This document shows, one piece after another, positions 23,751-36,400 of a DNA stretch of 64,000 nucleotides (positions within the stretch are counted from its first letter, which is position 1; each line of letters starts with the position of its first letter). Below the pieces are notes generated by a model, which was given only the letters and a program-made list of their open reading frames with translations, did no database searches and had not been told where the DNA came from. Made by a program: the position numbers and the translations under genes. Location: the NCBI GenBank assembly GCA_028551475.1, contig CM052355.1:24455580-24519579 (forward strand), in the 5' to 3' direction. The DNA comes from Casuarina equisetifolia. Lineage: Eukaryota; Streptophyta; Magnoliopsida; Fagales; Casuarinaceae.

Positions 23751-24519
23751 CTTTTTCAAGTTTTTATGCATCATATGGTTGTTTGCCACCATTGTCGACC
23801 TCCAATTAAGAGTGGACGAAATGGTTTAGCGATGATGTATGGATACGAATTTTAACAGCAAACACCATTTGGTCTTAGGGAATTATAGGCTTTCATAGGT
23901 TATGCCTATATGTAGCCCTTTTGTTTTTGTTTTTTCAATATGTGTACACTCAAGCTAAGAATTTGGTTTATAGGTTAGTTTAACTTTCTAAAGTTTAGTT
24001 TTATAGATTGTCCTTTGTATCCTTACAAAGTATGATTATTATATCCAGTTTTGTTTATTTTAATCAAATGCATTAGGATGCATCCCCTATTTAGTTCAAA
24101 AAAAAAATAGTTGAAAGGCTATTTTGTTAGGGGTTTGTTTTAGGTTTTGGGTCTAGCCTTTGAAATTTGCTGCTTGGGGTTTAAAGTTTAACATTTTTAT
24201 AACATCAAAAATCTTGATCCAAACTATTATAAATAATTGATACATCACATAATGGAAAATGACAACCATATTTCAATCTCTCCACAAAAGAATGGATGGA
24301 ATGATCTGCTAATAATGTATGGATTTGTCTTTTTCTTTTTTCTTTTTTCTTGGTTTGTACATCCCTTGGAGTGTCTTCTGTCTTTCAACTTCATTAGAGA
24401 CATCCTTTAAATAGCAGAATGGCAGAACAAAATGGTTTGCATCATTCTACAATAACACAACTGCGTGAATTATGGCATCTGAAGGCAACCACAACTTGTA
24501 CACTACTACCCTAAACTCA

Positions 24520-24665
24520 TTCTATTTTTGTTAGCATAAGCTCCTTTACGGGCTTGGTCGTACTAGAGGTGGGACCAAAACAATAGTTAGCATAAACCAT
24601 ATAATTTTCTCACTGCATCCGTTAAGATTGAAGTTGCCTGAAAGGCTAAGAAGGGGTGGGTCACC
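24520..24665 (-). mobile_element. Second, internally deleted gypsy fragment
   Basis: 24523-24580 resembles 21490-21550 (shared TTCTATTTTTGTTAGCA and AAGCTCC blocks). The adjoining 24590-24665 resembles 21908-21985 (shared TAATTTTCTCACT and GGGTGA/GGGTCA blocks). The roughly 350 bases between those blocks in the first copy are absent here. It is therefore a deleted relative of the integrase remnant. Confidence 0.6.
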
Positions 24666-26389
24666 TACAATCATCAATGGTTATGGCTTGTAACTCCGAG
24701 TTTTTTGCCGTAGGTGGAAGTCTACAAAGTGTTTCTGCTACTCGATTGTCACTTCCCCTTGTCATAATCAAGTCTGAGTTGCTCAGTGAGCCACTTTGGT
24801 TGCTCAAGTATAATAACTTTTTGCTGCAATAGATGCTTCTGATTAAGTCTGATTATAGCACGTCATTAGCCAAAAGCACTTCTCCTTCCGTGGGAAGTGA
24901 CCTAGATGCTGCCAGCCGCCAAGATTCTATCACCAATTCTAATTCCAGTGAGAACTGAAATTGCCCATACAATGGATTAATGAGATTCAAATGCAAGAAA
25001 GAAGGGAAAGGTATTCAACTGGTTTAAAGGCACTAATGCATAGGAAGCAATTAAACTGGTTATTGGTTAGGTGTTAAACGTAGGGAAGGTGAAGCAGGGG
25101 TTGGTTATTCAGAGATTTTCAGTAGAAGCTGGAAATGGGCAATGGTTAGCACGTGATAGCACCATGCGGCTAGGCCTGCTTTCACCCTCCTTCCTTCGTG
25201 TCCTATTCGCTGCAAGTCAATTTCAGGCTCACTTGGTGATGGAGTGGTGAAAAGCTGAGAACGCCCGGGCCTTCTTCTCTTGTACGTATCCAAAAACATG
25301 GCGACAATGTTTGACATTATTGATGTCTATCAGGCTGTTTGTCTCTGTCAGGCTAGCTCCACTTCCATTCCACTAATAATGCTGCACCGTTTGGACTTTT
25401 GTCCAGTTGTAAGGATAAAGGATGAGACCTGGTTGGTGCCTGTTGCCTTAGATTTCAACCCAGCTCAAGCCCCTCTTGTGCTTTAGATGTTGGCCTGCTA
25501 CCTGAATGGCGCATCAAATTCGTTAATTACAGCCATGGCAAGCACTAGAAGGTTACTAGAGTGTTCCAAGAACCATTTCTGAGTCGTCAGTTTGAAAAAC
25601 ACATAGTGAGCATGATCTTTCTGTGTCAACAACAATTGGGAGCTTACTTAAAAAGACGAGACAAAGTAGGAGTTTATGACCTCTAAAAAATCTCGGAATG
25701 TCTCCGTCATTCTGCAACATCATCGCCATTTGGTGAGCATTAGCCTACCATCAAAATCGATCGACAGCTTAAAAAACCAGTGTTGAGATAATTAGTGCCT
25801 CGGAAGCACGAAATGGAGACGCGTGTGGCCCTCGTCGAAGGAAGTTCGTGGTTTTGGTTCACAGCTCCTGCAAGATAAGATACATAATTTCACGTAACAT
25901 GGCTTTGAATGCTGTGTACGATGCCAATCCAAAGCTTTTTCCTTGGATATTTCAATTTAGCTGAAGGTTCCATATTCTAGATCATCAAACAGCGGGCGGG
26001 TCTTTCTAGACTTGTGGACTCCGACGAAGGAGATTTTTTCTGCATCAATTAAGGCCAGATTCCACCCCAAAAATAGCACACGTATGAGGAAAATGATGCA
26101 TCTTCATCTTCTTTCCTTCATGGAAAGGAATCCAATGGCTGTGAAAGTTCCATCCAAACCGAAGGGGACGGGACTGGCCATGGCCCTTTGCAATAACTGC
26201 ACACATTGTTACTTTTTGGAACACTTGCGGCTGTTTGCCACCTGGACAGTACCGTGGACCATCACGGCGTCGTTTTCCGCTGCCTCGCTTTCAGGACGAC
26301 ACGTAGTAAACGCAAAGCTCCAGCAGCGCGGGGGGGGGGGGTGGGGGTGGCGCGGGGCGGGGAAGGGAGTATGTCAGCCCATTTGTTTC
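24666..26389. other. Spacer upstream of the XERICO-like gene
   Basis: No gene is supported. Short open frames overlap on both strands at 25105-25486 and two plus-strand frames overlap at 26012-26508, none with a recognisable domain. A 12-G run lies at 26330-26341 within a GC-rich patch. Confidence 0.45.
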
Positions 26390-26640
26390 CACGTGAGACT
26401 CCTGACATTCATACACGCATAAGAACCGCAAGCACGTGTAGGTGTCACAGGCCGCACGCAGACGACCATTTGTGTTTCATAGAACGCCACAAGGACGAGG
26501 GGGCCTGATCATCCCCACAGCCGATCAGAGAGTGGGCGACACTTGTCCACTGACAAGTTAGATATAAACAATGTCAGATGTGCTCCCTGTTCGCCATGAA
26601 TGGCAAACAGAACCGAGCTTGCTTGTCCGCCTCATACGTG
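26390..26640 (+). promoter_or_regulatory. G-box/ABRE-like cluster upstream of the XERICO-like gene
   Basis: CACGTG occurs at 26390-26395 and 26433-26438, and ACGTG at 26636-26640. They lie about 350-600 bases before the putative TATA box. ACGTG cores bind bZIP factors in ABA-responsive promoters, in keeping with the role of Arabidopsis XERICO in ABA accumulation. Function here is inferred. Confidence 0.5.
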
Positions 26641-26980
26641 CTCGCAGCTTTAGGCCTCGTTAAACACTCCCATCAATATCCTTGAAAAGGTGACAAATTT
26701 TGTCAGCTCGGTCTCATCCCCAAAAGACTATTCTTCTTGTCCGCTTCCGCTTGTTTGTAAAGAGATCCTATAACAAAATACATAAAAATTTATTAAAGTA
26801 GAAATGTAAAATGCAATTTTAAGGCAGGGAAAAAGAAGGCTTACGAGGAGTAAAGGAAAAGTGTCGATATAAAGTAACCATGGTTGAAGGAGGATGCACT
26901 CAGGACCCGACCAAAGGCTAACCATGGTTAGGAGGGAAAATGGGTCAGATGCTGATCATCAGGGGGTGGGTGGCGTTGAT

Positions 26981-26988
26981 TATATATA
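26981..26988 (+). promoter_or_regulatory. TATA box of the XERICO-like gene
   Basis: TATATATA stands in otherwise mixed sequence. About 30 bases downstream begins a pyrimidine-rich leader that continues to a good donor (GTAAGT near 27129). Confidence 0.6.
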
Positions 26989-28137
26989 CGAGGGAGAAGC
27001 TACTTGAACAAAGCAGCCATTTTATGACCGTCTCTCCAGAATCCAACTTTCATATCCTTGCGATCCCGTGAATTCTTCTTCTGTAAGCTCATCTGGATGA
27101 GTGAATCAGTCTCAGAGCTCGACTTTGTGTAAGTCTTTCTCGCACTCACTCCTTTTGTAGAGTTTTCTCGTTTTCCTTGTCTGGGTCCTCGTCGAATGCA
27201 ATGATTTGCTTCTTGGTCATTCTTTTTTCTACTCTGTTGTCCGAATCTCGTGAAAATGCTAGATCTTGTGTCATCTTGTGATGTATTTTCAAATGGGGTA
27301 TTGGATTACGAGGCGGTTTGAGGATTGAGATCCTGTTCAGTAAGGATTTCGTGTTCAATCATATTTTGTTTTCTCATGAGTGATGTGGCTAGGATCTCCA
27401 TCTGTCTGAATTGTGCTAGATCTTGACCAAGAACATGCTTTATGGAGGCTAGTTGAACTCCATTGAGTGTTCAAACTATTTAACAGTTTGACTTTATCGT
27501 CTCTTGGGCTTTGGAACTTTTTCTTCTTCAATTATTGTCAAATATGGTTTGGTTTTGTCCAATTTTTCTTTCCATTTCTTAGTAACTTACAATTTTGGAA
27601 TATTGGGAGTATAGCCCTGTCCTCACTATCTCGTTAACACCAACTAAAAAACTCTTCCTTTTCTTTCTGCTTATGGCAACTTTCAGTTGCTTTACGGGAT
27701 TATGCCCTTTTGCGGGTATTTCCTGATATGCTCCAATCACTTGCATATCTGGATTTGCCAGCTTATACAGAAGTACTTCTTTCACAAGAACAATCGCTGT
27801 GCCGACGATTATTTTTGTCTTATTGTTGTCCGTAAATGATCACCCTTTGGAAGAAGTTTTGAGGCCTAGGCTGTCAATTTTGTTGTTATCGATGTTTCAT
27901 CAATTGTTCATCATTTCTTGTTGGCCTAGTATCCTAATCTCTGCTTTACTCATTTCAGTGCAGGAATCAAGGAGTGAGTGAGGACAATTCGATCTTGTTT
28001 CTTTCCCACTTTCTGCTTTTCACCCGATTTTCCGGCTTCCGAGAATCTTCTTTACAGCCGGGCTGAGTTTGTTGAGCCTTCTATTCCATATCTGTGTTTG
28101 CAATTCTCAATCCCCCAGAGCTTCAGCTTTGAGTAGA

Positions 28138-28602
28138 ATGGGTCTCTCAAGTCTTCCAGCTCCATCTGAAGGAGTACTATGTGTAATTCTGGTAAATACA
28201 GCCCTGTCCATCTCTATTGTGAAGGGCATAGTCCGGACAATCCTTCACATTGTTGGTATCCGTCTCTCATCGTCTTCAGCCTCGCCGCCATCATCAGAGT
28301 CCACCCAAAATCCCCCAGAGCCATTTGAATTCCGTCTTAGTACTTCCGAGAGTTACGTCGAAGAGTTCAGGAGCCGGAGCCCGGCTATCCGGTTTGATAC
28401 GGTGTGCTGCTGCAAACAACCTGAACACGACTGCTCGGTGTGTCTGACTCAGTTCGAGCCTGAATCCGAGATAAACCGCTTGTCTTGTGGCCATCTTTTC
28501 CATAAAGCATGCTTGGAAAAATGGCTTGACTACTGGAACATTACATGTCCTCTCTGCAGGTCTCCCTTAATGGCTGAGGAAGAAGCATCTTGCTTTTGGT
28601 GA
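28138..28602 (+). CDS. XERICO: XERICO-like RING-H2 E3 ubiquitin ligase
   Basis: Uninterrupted 154-residue protein. Residues 11-40 form a hydrophobic segment (VLCVILVNTALSISIVKGIV), probably membrane-inserted. The middle is Ser/Pro-rich. A RING-H2 finger follows with Cys99, Cys102, Cys117, His119, His122, Cys125, Cys137 and Cys140, all present. The N terminus MGLSSLPAPSEG is characteristic of XERICO. In Arabidopsis XERICO promotes ABA accumulation and drought tolerance and is a DELLA target; I infer a similar role. The coding sequence has no intron, but the leader does: donor near 27129 (GTAAGT), acceptor around 27957 (TTTCAG). I chose 28138 because the upstream in-frame codons have no ATG. 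A poly(A) candidate AATAAA lies at 28942-28947. Confidence 0.9.
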   Translation: MGLSSLPAPSEGVLCVILVNTALSISIVKGIVRTILHIVGIRLSSSSASPPSSESTQNPPEPFEFRLSTSESYVEEFRSRSPAIRFDTVCCCKQPEHDCSVCLTQFEPESEINRLSCGHLFHKACLEKWLDYWNITCPLCRSPLMAEEEASCFW

Positions 28603-30298
28603 GCAATTTACATATATTGTGACAAGAGAGTCCGGGGAATTCCATGTACAGCATAGTGTGTACAGTTTCTTTTTGTGAATGCATCGGCTGGGTGTAGTGT
28701 TATACGAATATTAAGCAGGAGTTTCTGATGTCATATGTTTGATGGGTCTTTGGGACCTAATTTTGTTGTACATATTGTGATGTTCCTGCATCAAACCTCT
28801 GACTTCACCACCTTTCTGGTGCTCGTTTGTCTGTTGTCCTGGTGCTGTATTTGATAGGGAATTGGGATTCTCTTTTCATACTGTCTGACCAGAAACTGTG
28901 CTACTTCCGGCCTACTACCCCACCGGAATCCTGACTTGAATAATAAAGATTACTCCCAAGTACTAGCTCTGCAAAAATAGTTCAAACTCGTAAATTTTTG
29001 GAGATTTAAGACATTAAAATTGTGCAAGAGAAAGAAAGAAGTGGGAAGGAGACCGTTAGTCAAAGCTCTCTGTTACTGAAGTCTCCTTCGTTTTTTGGTT
29101 CGTTACCTTTTACATTGCGTGGCAGCTTGTAGTTCTAAAAGGCAGAAACTCGAGGTTCATGGGTGAGCATTGGTTTCCTGTGATTATAATTTAAATCCTA
29201 TAAATCAGAGCTGAACAATTAAGTTTTGTCACAACTTAAAATGAATCCCTTTAACAAGTTACCGTACAAGTAATCAGTGCTGATTCTATGTTTCATACAT
29301 AAATTTACTATAAATTCTAAAACTATCTAGAAAATTAAGAACTAAAAATAAAAACTTAAAAAGGTAAGAGTACGAATATTTTTCCTTTTCATTTCCTTTA
29401 CTTGTCTTTATAAAGGAACAGGTGACCTTCATATGAGAGAACATGTGTCCTCATGATTATCATTAACTGTTTTTTTATATTCTATTTACTAAAAAATGAT
29501 TAGGCTAATTTTATTTCATGATATGTTAAGGTGTGGTGTATTGTTTTAATACATGTTACACCCAATGCAACCCATATATGCATGAATCAATTTAGTAGTA
29601 TGATGTTTTATATTAGCTATTAACTTAATATGATCAATGGTTGTTAATAGGTCCGATAATGTCTTCCAATTTTGAATATATTAGAATGTCTATGTGCTTG
29701 TGTTACTCCTTAATGTTTGTCATACCTTGAATTGTAATTACTTGGTCCAAAGTATCATGTTTGAAGAGGTTAAGCTCTATATCCTATCCTGCCCTTTGTA
29801 TTCCTACGAGGTATGCCTTGAATTATTAATAAAACTAGTTAAGGTTTTGTCCCTATTTAATTAAAAAAATATTAATATGATTAGGGAAATGACTTATTAA
29901 AACTTTTGTCAATGACGAGTGAAGTTCTTATCATTTATACATGAAGTTAAGATTTCATTATAGAGAAAAATAAGAAATTGGCCACTAAATAATGTGAACC
30001 CAATTCATTTTGATTTTGAGAAGCTGCTATTAGAGAACAAAGTCTTTAAGTACTGATAAAAAAAGGGTAAATATGTTTTTTATATTTAGGGTACGATCTC
30101 CCAAGAAACAGTAAAAAAGGAAAGAGAAGTGAAGTAAATACCCACACGTGTGTGGCAATTTGGCACGCGTGCCAGTGCGATACAAGGCGCCAAGCCAATC
30201 CTGTTATCTTCTTCTTTCTCGCTCTCTCGCTGTATCTTGGCTATCCCTGCTCTTGGCCCCGAGTTACACAACGTTCAAGCTTACGAGTCCCTCCCTCA
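28603..30298. other. XERICO 3' flank and AT-rich spacer
   Basis: After the XERICO poly(A) candidate the sequence is AT-rich with no coding frame that I can support. The RNase E promoter should lie within about 30.0-30.2 kb, but I see no clear TATA box to name. Confidence 0.5.
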
Positions 30299-30337
30299 AT
30301 GGCGAATGTGTCCCTCTGGCCATTCCTAACTTGCTAG
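30299..30337 (+). promoter_or_regulatory. Upstream ORF in the RNase E-like leader
   Basis: An ATG at 30299 opens a 12-codon frame that stops at 30337. A second upstream ATG at 30394 runs out of frame past the chosen main start at 30420. If the transcript starts upstream of these, both could lower translation of the main frame. The transcript start is unknown. Confidence 0.4.
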
Positions 30338-30419
30338 TCAAGGACCAGCTCGCTTGGCTTGCTGTCCGTACTCCTCCACAGAAGTTCAAGCTCATGCGGG
30401 GTGCTTCGTTCTCGGCTTC

Positions 30420-33400
30420 ATGGACATCCATAGCCTTCACCGACGCGCCAATACTTTGTCTTCCTCGTCTTCTTGTTCTCTTCTTCGCCCCGAGGGCTCT
30501 CTATCTCCGTGAGTTTCCTTTCACTTCCAATCTTCCAGTTATCAGATATGCACTCCATGTATATGCATGTATGTGGTTATGAAGTTTCTTCAATTTTCTC
30601 CGGGGACGTACCTAGAATCAGTATGAATTCGATTGGATTACAGTTGGACCACTCACTCATTCATGGAGTGTTGATAATCCCATCTTTTATGTCGACTGTA
30701 TACAACTCAGGAAGTCTTTCATTGCGTTGGACCTCAGTTTATACGTGGTTTTAATGAAGTCTTCCATTTGACCTAGAAGGTCTTCAAAAGCTTTAATTTT
30801 TATTTAATGGATGATTCTCGTGTTGTGCTGCATTGTCAGGGCAAAGAGTTTTTTTCTGCGTAGGCTTTAAGAGCCTGGTTTGCTTTAATCCAACAAGATA
30901 TGGCATATTATCTATGATTGGACGTTATTCAAACATTTTCCTTAGTTCGGGATGGTGTGAGTGTGTAATGTGTAATTGAGACCAAGTGTTTTAACATATG
31001 AATTTGTTAAGATCAATGCTGCTTACAGCTAGGGAGCTGGTGGAAACCTAGCATATAGGAAATCGAGTCTTCAGAGTGGCATATTGTCTCGATAACGTTG
31101 AAAGCATTTAACCAGTACAGATAATCATTTCAGCTTAAGAGATTGATTGATGGACTGACTCTTTTCCTTTCTTGGAAAACCACTAATGCTTTTCTAATTT
31201 TGAATCAGGTACATATGCCACTACATACCCTTTGGAAATGCTTTCAGATTCACACCTTGTATAGGAAGTTGTAATTCTTTCAGGATATCCGCTATAATGG
31301 CCATGAAGAAAGGTAAATTAAACTTTCCCTTGATAATCTCTTGCTGATGAGGCTCTGAATACTTTAGACAATATTCAGGTGAACTTTAAGTGCTCTCCTT
31401 ATATGGTAGTCATCATAAACTCCATACTTCAATATCTTGTTCTCTGCTAGCTGCTCAATCTTGGTTGTCTCATTGTAATGACCCTGTTCTTTGCAGTAAC
31501 TACCGTTTTCTTTGATATTATGTGACTGTATGCATTCCTATTCGAATTTGATTTTGCTTAAGTAGATCTTGTAGATCTTTTAGGCATTTTGCTTGCTGGT
31601 GTCAGCTAACCCCAGGTTTCTCTGTAAGCCAGCATTTCAAGGGACGAACTTTATCTGAAGTAAATGTGAGCACATGATTATAATTGCTTCTAGATGTCAA
31701 TTCAAACAGGATTGTCCATAATCAGATGCAACAAGAAAATGTGGTGAACATGTAATTTTTCTGTGCCAAAATAATGTAAAATCCATTAGTACCCCCATTT
31801 TGTTCTGACCTATCAAAGGTCTGAATAAAGTACTATTTTCAAGTTGAACTTTTCCGTAAACTTGTCATCTGCAGTGTGAAACTCAGTTCACCTATTGTGA
31901 GAGAAAGACTCTCTCTGTTTATCCTGTCACTCTGTTCTACTGGACAGACATTTTTGTTTGTACATATTAATACCTTGCATCATCTTTTGTTATATTTTTT
32001 AATGGCTGATGGATCTGGTATGTTCTGGTTTCTCAGGCAAGTCAAACACTTCTTTGAAAGAATTATGCGACATTATTTGGACAATAGAAGCCGATTTGAC
32101 AGCTGGTCAGCATCTGTATATATGTGGGGATCCTGATGTATTAGGCGGCTGGGATCCAGAGATGGCCATACTTATGTCTCCAACTGAAGATACAAACTTA
32201 TGGAAGGCTGAAGTCAAGGTAATCCACCAAGCTGTGATGAGTAAACAATTGATTCCTGTGATGGGAAGTTGATAAATGTGCATATCATAGTGAGAATCTG
32301 ATCAGTGTAAAAATATCTGCTTTGAGTATTTACTGTCTGTTGTGATGTCATTTGATTGAACCACGTTATGTACTGTTAAGGTAACTTGATTTGCCAAGGG
32401 AGATTTAGGAGAACCTTGTTAATGTGATGGGTTTTAACTTGTTGACTTCTTTCTCTTTCTCCCTTTGCGTGAGTTTGGTATTTTTTCATTTGTCTTCTCA
32501 GAAATGAGAAAAATCAGTGTAGTCCTCAAGTTGTGTTTTTGGTTTTTGCCTTAGAAGGAACTTCTTGGTGATCATCAAACTGTTTGCACAAAACCAGGGA
32601 GAGACACATGAACTTATCTGCGTCCAGTTTTATAATTGTATTCACTGCAGACTGCCCTTAGTAACCCTGTTGTGCTTGGCAGATGGCCTGTGGTGTAAAT
32701 TTCAAATATAATTATTTTATAAAAGAAGAAACATGGTCTTCACGTGATATCATTTGGAGGCCTGGACCTGTATTTTCTATATCAGTACCTCCACCTCCTC
32801 AAAAAGATAAAAGAATTATGGTGAGGGACACATGGATGAGGTTTGATACCAAAAAGCATCTAGCTCAAGTATGGGATTCATGGATAGAGGAGATATATCT
32901 TCCCACAACATCTTTAATGTCGGCTCCTACACAAGGTAGTTGTCCTTTTGCATACACTCGTATATGCAATTTCTGTCCCTATATTGTTTCTGAACACTCA
33001 ATGCTTCCAGTGGTTTGACAGATAAATACGAGACAGCAAAAAGCCCTGGAAGTGAGTCAATAAAGTCAGAGCCGTTTTTGCATGATTCTTCACTCAAGAA
33101 TACATTGTACTCTAAAAGTGATGCTACTACTAGTGCCACAGATAATGCCTCAAATTCTGCCAGGGTTTTCACTGAAAAAGGTCAGCCTGTTGAGGAGCCG
33201 TGGTTACTCTCATCACCTCTTCTTTTTCCTGTTTCCGAGGATAAGATGGTTTCTGATGCTGTAAGTAATAATATGATAGAAGATGAGGTAGCCAAGATGG
33301 AAGACAAAGGAAATCTGTTGCCCGAGGAAAGGAGCAATCATGTGTCAGAGGGACCCATCTCTACTGTCATTCTGATTAATTCTTCAATATGTACCATGCA

Positions 33401-36400
33401 AAGGATTGCTGTCCTGGAAGATGGGAAATTGGTTGAGTTATTATTGGAACCGGTTAAAACTAACGTGCAGTGTGATGGTGTGTATCTAGGGGTGGTCACA
33501 AAACTTGTTCCCCATATGGGAGGCGCTTTTGTAAATATTGGAAATACTAGACACTCTCTTATGGACATCAAGCATAATAGGGAACCATTTATATTCCCTC
33601 CATTTCGTCAAGGGACAAAGAAACGAGAAATCAATGGTTCTGTTATTGGAGAGCTTGAAAAGAACCTGACTGCCAGTGATGATGAGTGCACATCTCATGA
33701 TATTGGAGTTAATGGTAATAACACAGAGGTTGACTTTCGGGATGATCCTGTACAAGATATGCATGATGACTATGAGGAGCATGACAATGAGGATGATTTT
33801 GATATTTCAGAAGTTCTTGAGGAAAATGTAAATGGTAGTGTAATCGATTATGATGATGCAGAAGCTAATTTAGAGGACTACTTAGATCGGAGTGAAAATC
33901 AGCTGGGAGGTGAAACTATTAGCCATCCCCTTCCTGTTGACATAAATGGTTCAAATGATTCTCAAATGTCCCATCTCCAACATACGAAGGATTCTAGACA
34001 TACGACCAATAATGACAACAAATGGACCAAAGTTCGCAAGGGAACCAAAATTGTTGTACAAGTGGTCAAAGAGGGACTAGGTACAAAAGGTCCAACATTA
34101 ACTGCTTACCCAAAATTACGAAGCAGATTCTGGGTATGAATTTCTTAAAAATTCATTATCTTTGTGGCATATTTAACGATTAGTTTGTGTTTATCTGAAC
34201 CAACTCTCATGGCTTGCAGATACTGATTACTCGTTGCAGTAGAATTGGAGTTTCAAAAAAAATTTCTGGTGTTGAGCGTACACGCTTGAAAGTCATTGCA
34301 AAAACTTTGCAGCCTCAGGGTTTTGGTCTGACAGTGAGGACTGTTGCTGCCGGTCATTCTTTAGAGGAATTGCAGAAGGACTTGGATGGTTTGCTCTCAA
34401 CTTGGAAAAATATAATGGAACATGCCAAATCTGCAGCTCTTGCTGCAGATGAAGGTGTTGAGGGTGCCATTCCCGTTATACTCCATAGAGCAATGGGTCA
34501 AACACTCTCAGTTGTTCAAGATTATTTTAATGATACGGTGAATACCTGTCTCTATCTGACTCTTTATTTTCTTACCTACGCTGTTTCAAATGCTTTATGT
34601 TAACTTGATAACATAAGTCTTATCCATGGTTGTGTTCTTTATTATGACGTACATCCAGGTTAAGCAAATGGTAGTTGATTCACCAAGGACGTATCATGAG
34701 GTATGCCATCAGCAGAATAGTAGAGAGGACTATCTTACTGGACAAGCATCTTATCTTTGTTTTTTCAGGTTTTTGGTGTTCCATTATTTACCATTTTACA
34801 AGTTTGAGTGGGATGTTAGGATTATTGCCATTAGTGTAATACATAAACTGAAGACATTGGTCAAACAATCTGAATGCCACTGCATTAGATGATAGAACTG
34901 AAGATTGGAAATAAGCATATATAAGTGAATGGCTGGCTGAGGTTATGATGCATATTTTATCTACTAGATAGCCATCAAACAGAGATGAAAGTATTAATAA
35001 TTCCTTTTCTGTAAGTACTGTCCCATAGTCACTTCTCTCTACAGATTAACTTACGCATCTAAAGATCTCATCTTTCTTTTCTCCTGTGAAACATAACCGC
35101 CATCAACCTTGTGATACATTTTCCAGGTTACCAACTATCTTCAGGAAATTGCACCTGATCTTTGTGATCGTGTGGAGTTATACGATAAAAGGATTCCTCT
35201 TTTTAGTCAATTTAACATTGAAGAAGAGATCAATGGTGTCCTTAGTAAAAGGTAAGTAGTCTTGTTGCCTGTTGTTAAATTTTACACACTTATCTTAGAG
35301 ACTGAATAAACAAATCTCTGGATTTCAAGTGGATGCTCTGGATCGCGTGATTTATGTTATTCTAAAGGTTTAAGCTGTTAGGAACTAGGTCAACAACATA
35401 TATCATGCAGCAGCCACATTGACAAATGGAATTGATGCCTATGCATTGAACTAGGTTTTCAAAACAAATTCTGAATTTGCGGAAATTTACTCCAGGAAAA
35501 AAGTAAGGTATTAGGAAAAGAGGTTAAAGAGAGAGAACTTTGTGCCAATCTTTAATGATTAAGGACAAGCGAATGTGACTTTCCTGATATTTCAGCCTAG
35601 GACAAGAGACGATATAATGAATCACTGTTTAGTTGGTTTTACACTTCTGTTGGCAGAAACCACTATGTTCCTTGAAGTTAAAATCAGATGATATTTAAAG
35701 TCTTCCACCTGCCCCTTAGCTTTGAAAGTATGAGTAAAAATTTAGCAATAACCTAAATGAGGACTCAGCCGGTCATAATCCTTTTGAATAAACTGATATC
35801 CTCAACCTTTTACTATCAACTTTTCCTCTCTATAGTTACAAATTTACTGCTATCATATTTTCATTACTATTTTGTTCATACTTATAGAATTTCTTGCTTC
35901 TCAGAGTTCCACTTGCTAAAGGAGGTTCTCTTGTGATTGAGCAAACTGAAGCATTGGTCTCTATTGATGTTAATGGAGGACACGGGGTTTTTGGTTGCGG
36001 GACTACGCAGGAGAAGGCTGTTCTAGATGTCAACCTTGCAGCCGGGAAACAAGTATGCTCACTGCCTGATTGTAATCATCAATTTATTCGCAGGCCCATA
36101 ATTTGTTGGCCAGTTCAGACTCTGGCCAAGAAAAGAGTAGATTAATCTATTATTACCAATATATCTTTTTCTTAAATCCAAAATTCATACTTCCAAACCA
36201 CAGTTGGCAATTGCTTTTACCATAGCAGTAAGATCTTGCTATGTCTTTGCTGAACCAGTAATTGTGTTTTGTAATTGATTTGCCCACAAACAAACAGAAT
36301 TAAACGTTGAGATTTAGAATAGAGAAGTAAATCTTGCAATTAATAGATAGGTTATAATGTGAAGGCAAAAACAATTGGAGCCTTAGTCCGGAAGTATTTG

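Noticed and set aside
25105..25486. Minus frame with a basic RRRPGR stretch and an overlapping plus frame
   Set aside because: Neither shows a family motif or spliced extension; likely chance.
26012..26508. Open frames around the 12-G run
   Set aside because: Low-complexity GC patch, two competing frames, no motif.
28069..28137. In-frame extension upstream of the XERICO ATG
   Set aside because: It has no ATG and the family start is MGLSSLP.
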